Assembly: GCF_006337165.1 (NCBI RefSeq)
Contig: NZ_CP040896.1
Span: forward strand, 3,410,001-3,474,000
Reading direction: 5' to 3'
DNA: 64,000 bases
DNA from: Hymenobacter jejuensis
GTDB taxonomy: Bacteria > Bacteroidota > Bacteroidia > Cytophagales > Hymenobacteraceae
The position numbers were made by a program, and so were the translations under genes. Of the stretch, positions 1-8,415 are shown piece after piece; positions within the stretch are counted from its first letter, which is position 1; each line of letters starts with the position of its first letter. The notes under the pieces are model-generated. The model had not been told where the DNA came from. It searched no databases and worked only from the letters and a program-made list of their open reading frames with translations.

Positions 1-593
1 GTGGTGGGATTGGCGAGCTGAGCCGCTTCCTGCGCCATGGTGCGGGCATTGGGCAGCGTGCCGCCCGTGCCGCTGGCACCGTGGGCGTAGTAGCTCATGG
101 GGTGCGACAGCGTAACCGGCCCCACTACTTCGCCCTGAATATCAATGATGTTGTGGCTCACTTCGCGGTAATACTCGCGTACGCTGCCCGTACCTATGAC
201 GCCCAACGAGAAAAACAGGTCGCTGAAGTGCTTGGCTGGTTGGCCGATGGCTTTGTCAGTGAAGTTGACGAGCACCACAATCACGCGCACCACGCCGGTG
301 AGCGGCGCGCGTTCGGCCCCGGCACCTCGCGCAACGCTGGCCGATGTGCCCAGCGGAAACAAGTTGCCGGGGTAAATCAGGCCGTCGTCGAGGCCCACGT
401 GTTCTTCGCGCTTGAAGGTGATGGTGTTAGACATCACGATGTCGCGCTTGCGGAGCTTCTCGAGTTCCTTATTCATTTTTTCTTTGAGCTCCGGAGCAGG
501 CGGAACGGGCATGCAGCCTGCAGCCTGCAGTTTGGCGCGGCCAGCGGGCGTAACCAGCTGAGCGGCCAGCAAATCTTGCTTTGCGGTTTTCAT
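1..593 (-). CDS. M6-family metalloprotease, N-terminal part
   Basis: The reading frame starts with ATG at 593 and runs off the left edge, so only about 197 N-terminal residues are visible. After a helical, charged N-terminus (MKTAKQDLLAAQLVTPAGRA) come a segment resembling VVRVIVVLVNFTDKAIG, then SDLFFSLG, SVREYYREVS and PVTLSHPMSYYAHG. This order is what I know from the start of the M6 (immune inhibitor A-like) peptidase domain. The zinc-binding HExxH would lie beyond the edge and cannot be checked. There is no obvious signal peptide, which is unusual because most M6 peptidases are secreted; a start further upstream is possible. Secreted relatives in this phylum often end in a T9SS sorting domain, also out of view. 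Confidence 0.75.
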   Translation of the reverse strand, partial: MKTAKQDLLAAQLVTPAGRAKLQAAGCMPVPPAPELKEKMNKELEKLRKRDIVMSNTITFKREEHVGLDDGLIYPGNLFPLGTSASVARGAGAERAPLTGVVRVIVVLVNFTDKAIGQPAKHFSDLFFSLGVIGTGSVREYYREVSHNIIDIQGEVVGPVTLSHPMSYYAHGASGTGGTLPNARTMAQEAAQLANPT

Positions 594-1083
594 GGTGAAT
601 AAAGGGTTAGTGAATAAGGAGTTAGCACGCACGCAATAGGAAGCGGGAAAGCAGTTTTTAGTAGCGCAAGCCGGGGGGTATGCACGGGTTCGCTAGCCTT
701 CCACGCGCCTTCCTGTCCTGGCTGCAAAAGCACAGGGTGTTCCGCCCAGGCGTAGGCCAGCAGACAAATACCCGGCAACCGGGCACGTCGGAGCGGAGCA
801 ATAAGGAGGTGTGTAGAGGCTAGCGCAGGTGCAAGCGGGGCGGTAGCAAAGACGCTGGCCCGGCCAAACGTCCGTCAATCGAAGCAGTCAGGAAAACAGC
901 CAGCCCGGCATCGGCCAGCACACGAAGCTCAGCAACTCAGGTCGCAACAGCTCAAGCGGTTACGGCAGACAAATATGTATATTTTAATACTGTAATATAA
1001 CACCCAGCGCTCACATAATCATGTGATAGCACCTGAAATATATTTGGCCCAAAACCGCCAAAATGCCGGTGCCTGCCAACAAA
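594..1083. other. gene-poor spacer
   Basis: About 490 bases between the metalloprotease start and the serA terminator. Short open frames exist on both strands, but none has a recognisable domain, a plausible start context or a conserved neighbour. The right part (about 970-1050) is AT-rich, with short hairpins such as CACAT-aatc-ATGTG. It probably holds the promoter of the metalloprotease gene, but no convincing box could be picked out. Confidence 0.4.
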
Positions 1084-1120
1084 AAGCGGCCCTTCGAAAC
1101 GGTGTTTCGAAGGGCCGCTT
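1084..1120 (-). terminator. intrinsic terminator of the serB-serA fusion gene
   Basis: A perfect 17-bp stem (AAGCGGCCCTTCGAAAC and its complement) with a 3-base loop. On the minus strand it is followed by a T run. It lies 21 bases downstream of the stop codon at 1142. Confidence 0.85.
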
Positions 1121-1141
1121 GAGGCATGGACGCGTCTAGGA

Positions 1142-3037
1142 TTAATACAGCACCCGAAACTTAATGGTGTGCTCGACCTTGCGCAGCTCGCCAATCACTT
1201 CCTGCTCGTATTCCTTGTCGATATCCGTGATCACGTAGCCGATGTGCTCGTTGGTTTTCAGGTATTGCCCCAAAATATTGACGTGGCGGTTGGCCAGCAC
1301 GTTGTTGATGCGCGCCAGCACGCCGGGTACGTTAGCGTGAATATGAATAAGCCTATGTGCTTGTTGCTGAGGTAGTTGTATATTAGGGAAATTGACGCTC
1401 TGCTGCGTGTTGCCCGTGTTGATGTAGCTCATAATCCGTTCGGGCACAAACTCGGCAATGTTGCGCTGGGCTTCGGCCGTACTGCCTCCGATGTGGGGCG
1501 TAATGAGCACGTTGGGCAGGCCACGCAACTCGCTTTCAAATACCTCCTGGTTGGTTTTGGGCTCGTGCGGAAATACATCGACGGCGGCGCCGCCCAAGTG
1601 GCCGGAGCGCAGAGCAGCCGCCAAAGCCGGCACATCCACCACGTGGCCGCGGGCATTGTTGAGGAAGAGTGCGCCGGGTTTCATCAGCGCAAATTCTTTG
1701 GCCCCAATAAGGTTGGTGTTGTCCTTGCGGCCATCGACGTGCAGCGTCACCACGTCCACCTGCTGGAGCAGCTCTTGCAGCGTGCGGCACTTCACGGCGT
1801 TGCCGAGCTGGAGCTTTTCGGCCACGTCATAATAGTAAACTTGCATGCCCACGGCTTCGGCCACCACCGAAAGCTGCGAGCCAATGTTGCCGTAGCCCAC
1901 GATGCCAAGCTTCTTGCCGCGAATCTCAAACGAGCCCTTGGCCGACTTATCCCACTCGCCCTGGTGCATTTTGGGGTTCTTCTCCGGAATGCGGCGCGCC
2001 AACACAATGATCTCACCCAGAGCCAGTTCTACCACCGAGCGCGTGTTGGAAAACGGCGCATTAAATACCGGCACGCCCTTTTGCATGCAGCCCACCAGGT
2101 CGATCTGGTTGGTGCCGATGCAGAACGCACCCACCGCAATGAGGCGGTTGGCTGCTTCGAGCACGCGCGGCGTCACGTTGGTTTTGCTGCGAATGCCCAG
2201 GATGCTCACGCCTTCGATGCGCTCCACGAGCTCATCCTCGTCGAGGCCACCGGGCACACTTTCCACTTGGTAGCCTTCGGCGCGAAACAGTTCGGCCGCG
2301 CGGGCATCGGGGTTTTCGAGCAACAGTACGCGGATGCGGTTTTTGGGGTAAGAGAGCGTCATGGGAAGCTTGTTCTGGTACAAAAACTCGTCGAAAGTAG
2401 GCACAACTTCGTCGGCGCGGGCCACCACGGCGTCGCGGCTGACGTTTTCAGTGAAGGCGTAAAAGCGGTCGGCAAGGCCCGATTCGCGCATCTGGTAATC
2501 GGTGTAGCCATCGCCCATCACGTACACTTTGCCTTGCAGATCGAGGCGGCGGAGCTGCTCGATTTTGCCGCCGTCCTGGCTGAGCACGTTCTCGGGGTCG
2601 AAGCCCGTGATGCGGCCGTCGGCATCGTAGGTGAAGGTATTGGCCAGTACATGGTCGGCGTCGATGCCAAAATCGGCCACTACCGGCTCAATAAACTCCC
2701 GAAATCCGCTGCTGACGATGTACACGCGGCCCCGAAACTGCTCGAAAAAGCCCCGGTTGCGCACAATGCTGTCCGAAACCTTAGTTTTAAGTTGCTCCAC
2801 GAGCAACGGCAAGTGCTCGCGGCGCGCGCTAAGCAGGCCCAGGCGGCGGCGCAGCGATTCGCTGAACGAGATCGAGCCGTTCATGCCGCTATCGGTGAGG
2901 GCGCGGATTTCGCCCACAATGCGTTCGCGATCGGGGTGGCCTTGCAGGGCAATGTCGGCCAGTTCGTCGAGACCTTCTACTTGCGTAAACGTGCTGTCGA
3001 AGTCGATGAGGAGGTAGGGGAGTTGCGGGTCGGCCAT
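1142..3037 (-). CDS. serA: fused phosphoserine phosphatase / D-3-phosphoglycerate dehydrogenase
   Basis: A 631-residue protein joining two non-consecutive enzymes of serine synthesis. Residues 1 to about 225 are a HAD-type SerB domain, with motif I DFDST (12-16), motif II SSG (109-111), a lysine in GGK (about 158) and motif IV GDGYTD (175-180). Residues from about 233 are a 3-phosphoglycerate dehydrogenase: the NAD-binding GYGNIGS lies near 381, the substrate/catalytic arginine in NARG near 463 and the catalytic histidine in TPHIGG near 515. The C-terminal 70 residues are an ACT domain (HIHANVPGVLARINNVL), usual for serine feedback. SerA makes 3-phosphohydroxypyruvate and SerB releases serine from phosphoserine; SerC, the step between, is not in the window. 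All visible catalytic motifs are intact, so both halves are probably active in the cytoplasm. Confidence 0.93.
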   Translation of the reverse strand: MADPQLPYLLIDFDSTFTQVEGLDELADIALQGHPDRERIVGEIRALTDSGMNGSISFSESLRRRLGLLSARREHLPLLVEQLKTKVSDSIVRNRGFFEQFRGRVYIVSSGFREFIEPVVADFGIDADHVLANTFTYDADGRITGFDPENVLSQDGGKIEQLRRLDLQGKVYVMGDGYTDYQMRESGLADRFYAFTENVSRDAVVARADEVVPTFDEFLYQNKLPMTLSYPKNRIRVLLLENPDARAAELFRAEGYQVESVPGGLDEDELVERIEGVSILGIRSKTNVTPRVLEAANRLIAVGAFCIGTNQIDLVGCMQKGVPVFNAPFSNTRSVVELALGEIIVLARRIPEKNPKMHQGEWDKSAKGSFEIRGKKLGIVGYGNIGSQLSVVAEAVGMQVYYYDVAEKLQLGNAVKCRTLQELLQQVDVVTLHVDGRKDNTNLIGAKEFALMKPGALFLNNARGHVVDVPALAAALRSGHLGGAAVDVFPHEPKTNQEVFESELRGLPNVLITPHIGGSTAEAQRNIAEFVPERIMSYINTGNTQQSVNFPNIQLPQQQAHRLIHIHANVPGVLARINNVLANRHVNILGQYLKTNEHIGYVITDIDKEYEQEVIGELRKVEHTIKFRVLY

Positions 3038-3168
3038 AGTGCGGGCAATATCGGACGGAATCGCCTGACCGCCGCATTAAAAATTACCGAACAGCCAACG
3101 CCTACCCGCAGCAGTAGACCGCTTTCGGTGCCGCGCAAGGCAGAATAGTTATAGAAAGTGCTTTTTCA

Positions 3169-3194
3169 TAATTAATTGATTATCAGTATATTAA
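3169..3194 (-). repeat. AT-rich 27-bp element, copy 1
   Basis: The core TTGATTATCAG is followed by TATATTAA. Read on the minus strand it gives TTAATATACTGATTATCAA, a close match to the family. It lies in the divergent spacer between serA and the gene at 3312. Confidence 0.65.
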
Positions 3195-3311
3195 TATTAT
3201 AAACTGAACAATGACTCGTGAAAAAATCATGAAAACGAATTTCAAAAAACGGCCCGTTGCTGCCTTTGCTTCGTACAGACTAGCATCGATAACCTACTAT
3301 CTCTACTTCTT

Positions 3312-3680
3312 ATGAACAAGCCTATCACCCGCTTTCAGCACGGCTTTGCCGACTACGCGTACGCCCCATTGGCGGCCGCCGCTCCCCGATTATTTGGATT
3401 TGAAAAGGAAAAAACCGCCACGCTCCTGTGTCAAATTTTGGGCGGTGGTGTATTGCTTAACACGTTATTTACCCGCGCCGAATGGGGAGCCGTGAAGACG
3501 ATTCCGTTCAAAGTGCATCTGGCTACCGACGTCATAGCCGGCGCCCTGACGATGGCGGCGCCGTGGCTGTTTGGGTTTGCCAAAAACAAGCCAGCGCGCA
3601 ACACTTTCCTCGCGCTTGGCGGCACCAGCCTAGTAGCCGGTCTGATTACGCAACCGGAAGAAATGCCAGAAAATCAATAG
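3312..3680 (+). CDS. small membrane protein with an internal repeat
   Basis: A 122-residue hydrophobic protein that I do not recognise with confidence. It contains two similar segments, APRLFGFEKEKTAT (about 24-37) and APWLFGFAKNKPARN (about 81-95). Each is followed by a hydrophobic helix, so the protein looks like two copies of a two-helix unit. The pattern recalls SPW-repeat membrane proteins, where a Pro-Trp/Leu-Phe-Gly turn recurs before each helix, but this is only a resemblance. It stands alone, followed by its own terminator and divergent from serA. Confidence 0.7.
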   Translation: MNKPITRFQHGFADYAYAPLAAAAPRLFGFEKEKTATLLCQILGGGVLLNTLFTRAEWGAVKTIPFKVHLATDVIAGALTMAAPWLFGFAKNKPARNTFLALGGTSLVAGLITQPEEMPENQ

Positions 3681-3735
3681 ATGCTTGTGTAACCATCAGA
3701 CTATAAATGCTTTATAATCTAGTTGCCATTGTATT

Positions 3736-3776
3736 CCCCAATCACCTTGGCTGTTTGAGCAGCTAGGTGGTTGGGG
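3736..3776 (+). terminator. terminator after the small membrane protein gene
   Basis: An imperfect stem (CCCCAATCACC paired with GGTGGTTGGGG, then TTGGCTG with CAGCTA) followed by CTTTTT on the plus strand. It could also serve the convergent gene whose stop is at 3943. Confidence 0.7.
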
Positions 3777-3912
3777 CTTTTTGTGGGCGTTTGCTTTCGT
3801 CACGCAAGACATCATTCCGATCGAGTGTCTTTCCCCAGCACTTTGGCAGCTACGCCGTTCGCAACGAATTTCAGCTGAAATTTGACGTGGTTGGCGTTCA
3901 GGTCAGCATGAA

Positions 3913-3942
3913 TAAGTAGTTGATTATCAATTATATAGTTTA
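3913..3942 (+). repeat. AT-rich 27-bp element, copy 2
   Basis: TAAGTAGTTGATTATCAA followed by TTATATAGTTTA. It ends on the base directly next to the stop codon (3943-3945) of the minus-strand YetF-like gene. Confidence 0.75.
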
Positions 3943-4656
3943 CTACGTTATGCGCTTGGTAGCGCACGTCAGCACCCAAGTGTCCTCTTCGCAATTGAGG
4001 CACGCGTGTTGCGAAGCCGGCTCCAGGCGTTCGACGTGGCCGCAGGTGCTGCACGCGTAGCTGCCGGTTTGCTCAATCGCTTGCCTGGCTTTGGCAATCA
4101 CTTCGGGAAACACCGGCAGGCCGGGCCGCATTTGCTCATCCGGGAAGAAGAACACGCTGATGTCGCCGGTGGCTTCGAGGTAGATTTTGTGTACTTGCCC
4201 CAAGTGCTCCACCTGTTGCTGGCGAAGCTCCCCGAAAAGCTCCTTTTGGGTGAGATTCTGACCGTCAAGGGCCTTCTTGACAATAACGCCGTCAGCTAGC
4301 AAGCATACCGGCTTGCCTTCTAGCCAGTCGCTGAATTTCGGATATATTTCGGTCAGGCGATTGAACAGCAGATACAGCGCCACCACCACCACAAACACCA
4401 CCAGAATGTGCAGCAGCGGCACGTCGGGGTAAAACATGGCGTCGCCGGCGGCCGAGCCCAGGGCCAGAATAATGCTTAACTCAAAGAGCGACAGCTGCTT
4501 AACCTGTCGCCGCCCTGTAATGCGCATCGTGGCAATGATGAGCAGATAGGTCACGATGCAGCGAAAAGCTACTTCCAGCAGAAAAAGCGGCGGCTCCGTT
4601 TCGGACCACCAGATGCGGTGCCAATCGAATGGGGTAGTAAGGTCGTCGGCTTGCAT
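3943..4656 (-). CDS. YetF/DUF421 membrane protein with C-terminal zinc ribbon
   Basis: About 237 residues from the preferred start (MQADDLTTPF). An ATG nine codons upstream, at 4683, is an alternative. Three hydrophobic helices (about 20-110) are followed by the soluble DUF421 region: KPVCLLADGVIVKKALDG, then LTQKELFGELRQQQV, then a strand-rich end. Family members such as YetF are inner-membrane proteins of unclear function. The last 45 residues are unusual: CSTCGH, then CLNCEEDTWVLTC, giving two CxxC knuckles and a further Cys, which looks like a rubredoxin-type zinc ribbon. I do not know this tail from typical DUF421 proteins. An AT-rich element begins directly after the stop. Confidence 0.85.
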   Translation of the reverse strand: MQADDLTTPFDWHRIWWSETEPPLFLLEVAFRCIVTYLLIIATMRITGRRQVKQLSLFELSIILALGSAAGDAMFYPDVPLLHILVVFVVVVALYLLFNRLTEIYPKFSDWLEGKPVCLLADGVIVKKALDGQNLTQKELFGELRQQQVEHLGQVHKIYLEATGDISVFFFPDEQMRPGLPVFPEVIAKARQAIEQTGSYACSTCGHVERLEPASQHACLNCEEDTWVLTCATKRIT

Positions 4657-4885
4657 GAATTGCTTGTTGGGAAAAACGCACAAGGAATTTAACGCATAAC
4701 GCGGTTTCGCTCGTTCCTGTTGAGCTCAAGGAAAAGCGAGTCTTTATTATTTGTTATAGTGCTGATAAAGAGAGCCTTATGAAAGCACGATGCTGATACA
4801 ATTGAGTGTAGCGCTACTGCAAAGGAAGAAACGGAAGCCTTGCCAAACGCTTGCCGGCAGCTTTCGCCTGCGGCATTTGACAAAA

Positions 4886-4927
4886 GCCAAAAAGGCCCGC
4901 TGCACATGTGCAGCGGGCCTTTTTGGC
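4886..4927 (-). terminator. palindromic terminator of the aldo/keto reductase gene
   Basis: A perfect 42-bp palindrome (arms GCCAAAAAGGCCCGCTGCACA), 19 bases downstream of the stop at 4946. It carries T runs on both sides, so it can act in either direction. Confidence 0.85.
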
Positions 4928-4945
4928 ATTAGGGTCATCACCGTT

Positions 4946-5896
4946 TTAGGCGCTGGCTTGATTGAGTTGCTCCATATATTCGGCGGTAAGCTGCAACTCC
5001 GTGGCTTTCAGCAACTCGGTCACTTGCTCGGGGCTGGTAGCGCTGGCGATGGGCGCCGTGAGGCCGGGGCGCGCCATGATCCAGGCGAGCGCTACCTGGG
5101 CCGGCGAAGCGTGCAGATGCTCGGCGACTTTGTCAAGCGCCGCCAGAATCTTTAATCCTTTGTCATTCAAATACTTCTGGCCCACGCCGCCACCGCGGGC
5201 GCTTTTTTTCAAATCTTCCTGCGAGCGGTATTTGCCGGTCAGGAAGCCGGAAGCGAGGCCGTAATACGGAATCACGCCGACGTTGAATTCCTGACACAGC
5301 GGCAACAGGTCTTTTTCAAACTCGGCACGGTCGTAGAGGTTGTAGAGCGGCTGCAACGATTCGTAGCGCGGAAACCCGTGCTGGTGGCTGGCTTCCAGCG
5401 ACTCGCGCAGGCGTGCCGCCGAAAAATTGGACGCCCCGATCACGCGCACTTTGCCCTCCTGTACGAGCTGGGCGTAGGCTTCGAGGGTTTCTTCTACGGG
5501 CACCGTGGGGTCGTCTTTGTGCGACTGATACAGGTCGATGTAGTCGGTTTGGAGACGTTTGAGCGAGCCTTCCACGGCGCGCAGAATATAGTTCTTAGCC
5601 AATCCTTTGTTCTCGGCGTTCACTTCCCAGCCTACTTTGGTGGCTATTACGAGTTCGTCGCGGCGGCCGTGCTGCCGAAGCCATTTGCCGATGATAGTTT
5701 CCGACTCGCCGCCTTGGTGGCCAGGCACCCAGACCGAGTAGCCATCGGCCGTGTCGATGGCATTGCCGCCGCCGGCCACAAACGCGTCGAGGACGCGAAA
5801 CGACGTGGCTTCGTCGGCCGTCCAGCCAAATACATTGCCGCCCAGCACGAGCGGGGCTATTGAGAGGGAGGAGTTTCCTAATTTACGCTGTTGCAT
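4946..5896 (-). CDS. aldo/keto reductase
   Basis: A 316-residue NADPH-dependent oxidoreductase of the aldo/keto reductase superfamily, cytoplasmic. The start at 5896 (MQQRKLGNSSLSIAPLVLGG) matches where the family begins; the longer open frame to 5968 adds an unlikely leader. The TIM-barrel motifs are in order: the catalytic Asp and Tyr in AIDTADGYSVW (about 51-61), the catalytic Lys in VIATKVGW (about 83), and the His in LYQSHKDD (about 123). GASNFSAARL and the cofactor-binding C-terminal segment IASATSPEQVTELL follow. It resembles the YajO/Tas-like branch that takes aldehydes and ketones; the substrate cannot be told. It is monocistronic with its own terminator. Confidence 0.9.
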   Translation of the reverse strand: MQQRKLGNSSLSIAPLVLGGNVFGWTADEATSFRVLDAFVAGGGNAIDTADGYSVWVPGHQGGESETIIGKWLRQHGRRDELVIATKVGWEVNAENKGLAKNYILRAVEGSLKRLQTDYIDLYQSHKDDPTVPVEETLEAYAQLVQEGKVRVIGASNFSAARLRESLEASHQHGFPRYESLQPLYNLYDRAEFEKDLLPLCQEFNVGVIPYYGLASGFLTGKYRSQEDLKKSARGGGVGQKYLNDKGLKILAALDKVAEHLHASPAQVALAWIMARPGLTAPIASATSPEQVTELLKATELQLTAEYMEQLNQASA

Positions 5897-6138
5897 AAGT
5901 GCTTCTGAAATGAATATTTGCGGGCCGCAAGGCGGTTGGTACCCTTTGTGGCGCAACCACCAGCCCAAATCCGGGTTATACTACTAGCAACCCGGCAAGT
6001 TGTTTTGGACGTGGAGAGCACGAAAACGGATGTTCACGTGTTCCTCATCTGCTAGGCGCTAGCTTTCAGTAAATTAGACCGCTGCCGCAGCGTACGTGCC
6101 GGGCAGGCATCTTCTCTCACCCACATTTTCATTTTCCT

Positions 6139-6486
6139 ATGCACACGTCCCTTTTGCTTTTCCTCGGCGACATCGGTGGCAGCGAACTGATCCTGATTCT
6201 GGTCGTTTTTCTGATGTTTTTTGGCGCCAACAAAATTCCGGAACTCGCCCGCGGCTTGGGCAAAGGCATTCGCGAGTTCAAGGATGCTACCCAGGAAATT
6301 CGCAGCGAAATTGAAAATTCCGGCCAGTCGCAACCCACGCACTACCAAGCGCCTCCGGTGCCGCAGAGCTATCCGGTAACTCCGCCTGCTCCGGCCTACA
6401 CGGCTCCCCAAACCGAACTGCCAACCGTTGAGCCCGTGCTCTCGCCCGCACAAGAGCACAATAAGGATTTTAACCCAACAGTTTGA
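6139..6486 (+). CDS. tatA: Sec-independent translocase subunit TatA/TatE
   Basis: A 115-residue protein of the twin-arginine translocation pore. A short N-terminal transmembrane helix (about 13-30, SELILILVVFLMFFG) is followed by the hinge and amphipathic helix NKIPELARGLGKGIREFKDA (about 31-50), the signature of TatA/B/E proteins. The remaining 60 residues are Pro-rich and disordered, longer than in many TatA proteins. The start at 6139 places the helix at the usual distance from the N-terminus. tatC is not next to it. The TGA stop lies inside an AT-rich repeat element, followed at once by a bidirectional terminator. Confidence 0.92.
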   Translation: MHTSLLLFLGDIGGSELILILVVFLMFFGANKIPELARGLGKGIREFKDATQEIRSEIENSGQSQPTHYQAPPVPQSYPVTPPAPAYTAPQTELPTVEPVLSPAQEHNKDFNPTV

Positions 6487-6507
6487 TTATCAAACATATA
6501 TAGTTTA
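6481..6507 (+). repeat. AT-rich 27-bp element, copy 3
   Basis: GTTTGATTATCAAAC followed by ATATATAGTTTA, nearly the same right end as copy 2. The tatA stop codon TGA (6484-6486) is part of the core. Confidence 0.75.
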
Positions 6508-6512
6508 ATGCT

Positions 6513-6544
6513 AAAAGCCCTCTGAGCATGCTCAGAGGGCTTTT
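6513..6544. terminator. bidirectional terminator between tatA and lytR-like gene
   Basis: A perfect 32-bp palindrome AAAAGCCCTCTGAGCA/TGCTCAGAGGGCTTTT. It lies between convergent genes whose stops are at 6486 and 6584. Confidence 0.88.
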
Positions 6545-6583
6545 GCTTGTAGTACGGCCTCGTGCCCGGCGCGACTGAGTGAT

Positions 6584-7342
6584 TTACGTCCAGCGGCTGA
6601 GGAATTGCGTGAAGACTTCCTTGTACTGGTCGCTGACGGGAATTGTGACTTCGCCAATCTGCACGGAATTGCGCGTCACGGCGTGGATCTGGTCGAGGGC
6701 CACGATAAATGAGCGGTGAATGCGCATGAAGCGCCGGGGTGGTAGTTTTTCTTCCAGTGCTTTGAGGCTGGTAAGCGACAGAATAGGCTTCGGGGCGCTT
6801 TGCAGATGCACTTTCACGTAGTCCTTGAGCCCTTCGACGTACAGGATATCGTTGAAAGCCACCCGCACCAGCTGGTATTCGACCTTTAAAAACAGGTATT
6901 CGTCTTCGGGCTCCGGAGCCGGAGCGGGGAGCGCCGCCGCTGGCGCAGCAGGCACTTGCAGCAGCCCGGCGTAAGCGTGGGCTTTGGTGGCCGCCCGCAG
7001 AAACTCCTCATAATTAAAGGGTTTCACGAGGTAATCGAGCGCATCGACGCGGTAGCCTTCCAGAGCAAACTGGTTGAATGCCGTCGTGAAAATGATGCGC
7101 GGGCCCGTGCCCGGCCGGCCGCGGTCGAGCACGCGTGCCAGCTCGATGCCGTTGAGGTCGGGCATTTGGATGTCCAGGAAAATCAGGTCGATGGCGCCCA
7201 GCTCGTGCAAACCCCGGAGCGCTTCTACGGCGCTGGCGTAGCGGCCTACCAGCTCCAGAAACGGCGTTTGTTCGATGAAAGCACATACCAGTCCGAGGGC
7301 CAGCGGCTCGTCGTCGACGGCAATGCAACGGAGCTTGTTCAT
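6584..7342 (-). CDS. LytTR-family response regulator
   Basis: A 252-residue DNA-binding response regulator. The receiver domain (1 to about 120) has the acidic pair in CIAVDDEP (about 9-12), the phospho-acceptor Asp in LIFLDIQMPDLNG (about 58), Thr in IIFTTAFNQ and Lys in DYLVKPF (about 110). A Pro/Ala linker (about 133-148) leads to a LytTR domain (about 150-245; EDEYLFLKVEYQLVRV, LYVEGLKDYVKVH, FMRIHRSFIVAL). Its start overlaps the end of the sensor kinase gene by 4 bases, so the two are translationally coupled. LytTR regulators in this phylum often control nearby outer-membrane or envelope genes; the divergent TonB-linked receptor at 8818 is a candidate target (inference). Confidence 0.95.
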   Translation of the reverse strand: MNKLRCIAVDDEPLALGLVCAFIEQTPFLELVGRYASAVEALRGLHELGAIDLIFLDIQMPDLNGIELARVLDRGRPGTGPRIIFTTAFNQFALEGYRVDALDYLVKPFNYEEFLRAATKAHAYAGLLQVPAAPAAALPAPAPEPEDEYLFLKVEYQLVRVAFNDILYVEGLKDYVKVHLQSAPKPILSLTSLKALEEKLPPRRFMRIHRSFIVALDQIHAVTRNSVQIGEVTIPVSDQYKEVFTQFLSRWT

Positions 7343-8415
7343 AGGGTTTGCAGGGTTAAATGCACCAGATACTCTTGTTCGGGCGTCTGTTCGGTGACGG
7401 CGAGCTGGTACTGACCGGAGTACAACAAATCGAGGCGGCGGCGCGTGTTGGTCAGCCCGATGCCATTGCTTTCGTCCAGCGACAGCCGCTTATCGGAGAA
7501 TATGGTATTACGCACTTCCAACTCCAATGTCGGTCCGAATTGGCGCACCGCCACGTAAATGCGGCTGGGCAACGTGGCGCTCACGCCGTGCTTAAACGCA
7601 TTTTCTACGAACGGCAGCAGCAACATGGGCGCGATGGGCACGTCGTGCATGGGTTCGGGGCGCTCAAAGGAAACGGTTACTTTGTCGGTCAGGCGCAACT
7701 GCATCAGGGCGATGTAGTCCTGCAAAAACAGCAGCTCCTGGCTGAGCAGCGTGGTGCCCGTTTGGGTTTCGTAGAGCACGTAGCGCATCATGCGCGAGAG
7801 CGTGTGCAAGGCCTGCCGGGCCAGCTCCACATTCACCACCGTCAGGGCGTAGATGTTGTTGAGCGTATTGAAAAAGAAGTGCGGATTGATCTGGGCTTTC
7901 AGAAACGAGAGCTCGGAGCTAACCTTTTGCTGCTCAAGGTCTTGCCTAATCTGGGCGTCTTTTTGCCACTTCTGCACCGCCGTCACGCTGGTGCTGATGC
8001 CCAGCACCAGCAGCGTGATGAGCAAAGCCCCCATGTCGAACCACGGTCCGCCCCGGCGCATGCCGCGGGGCCGGCCTCCTTCGGGGTGAAAAGCCCGATA
8101 CATGAGGTCGGGGAGGTGCAACCACGACTCGACCAGGTTGTTGAGGCCCAAAACGATAACGATCGAAACGCTGATGGCCACGATAAACCATGCCGTATGG
8201 CCCCGAAACAGCAGCCGCGGCACCCACACAAACGCATTGACATAAAACAGCCCTACCCACAGGCAAAACAGCACGCCCTGCTTCACCCAGAACTGATCAG
8301 GGAGCGTCACGCGCCACGACAGGGGCTGAAACAAGAGCAGCATCAGGCCGAGCACACCCCACGCCAGCACCTGAATGAGCGGGGAAATGTAGCGTCGGAT
8401 GGAGAAAGAAGCCAT
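7339..8415 (-). CDS. LytS-like sensor histidine kinase
   Basis: A membrane histidine kinase of 358 residues from the preferred start at 8415 (MASFSIRRYISPLIQVLAWG). The open frame extends to 8538, but the added leader looks non-coding. Four hydrophobic helices occupy about residues 10-160 with a short Gly/Arg-rich loop (GGRPRGMRRGG). The His_kinase domain follows, with the phospho-accepting His in AQINPHFFFNTLNNIY. The ATPase part has LLLPFVENAFKHG (N box) and SNGIGLTNTRRRLDLLY (G box). No periplasmic sensor domain is evident, so the signal is probably membrane-borne. It is the cognate partner of the overlapping LytTR regulator. Confidence 0.93.
   Translation of the reverse strand: MASFSIRRYISPLIQVLAWGVLGLMLLLFQPLSWRVTLPDQFWVKQGVLFCLWVGLFYVNAFVWVPRLLFRGHTAWFIVAISVSIVIVLGLNNLVESWLHLPDLMYRAFHPEGGRPRGMRRGGPWFDMGALLITLLVLGISTSVTAVQKWQKDAQIRQDLEQQKVSSELSFLKAQINPHFFFNTLNNIYALTVVNVELARQALHTLSRMMRYVLYETQTGTTLLSQELLFLQDYIALMQLRLTDKVTVSFERPEPMHDVPIAPMLLLPFVENAFKHGVSATLPSRIYVAVRQFGPTLELEVRNTIFSDKRLSLDESNGIGLTNTRRRLDLLYSGQYQLAVTEQTPEQEYLVHLTLQTL

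Noticed and set aside
590..878. two short minus-strand frames left of serA
   Set aside because: Cys/Pro/Arg-rich translations without a domain or plausible start; treated as spacer.
1376..3148. 590-codon open frame on the plus strand opposite serA
   Set aside because: It is the antisense shadow of a clear SerB-SerA gene. Its translation is His/Val/Ala-rich with no domain, as expected from GC-rich codon bias.
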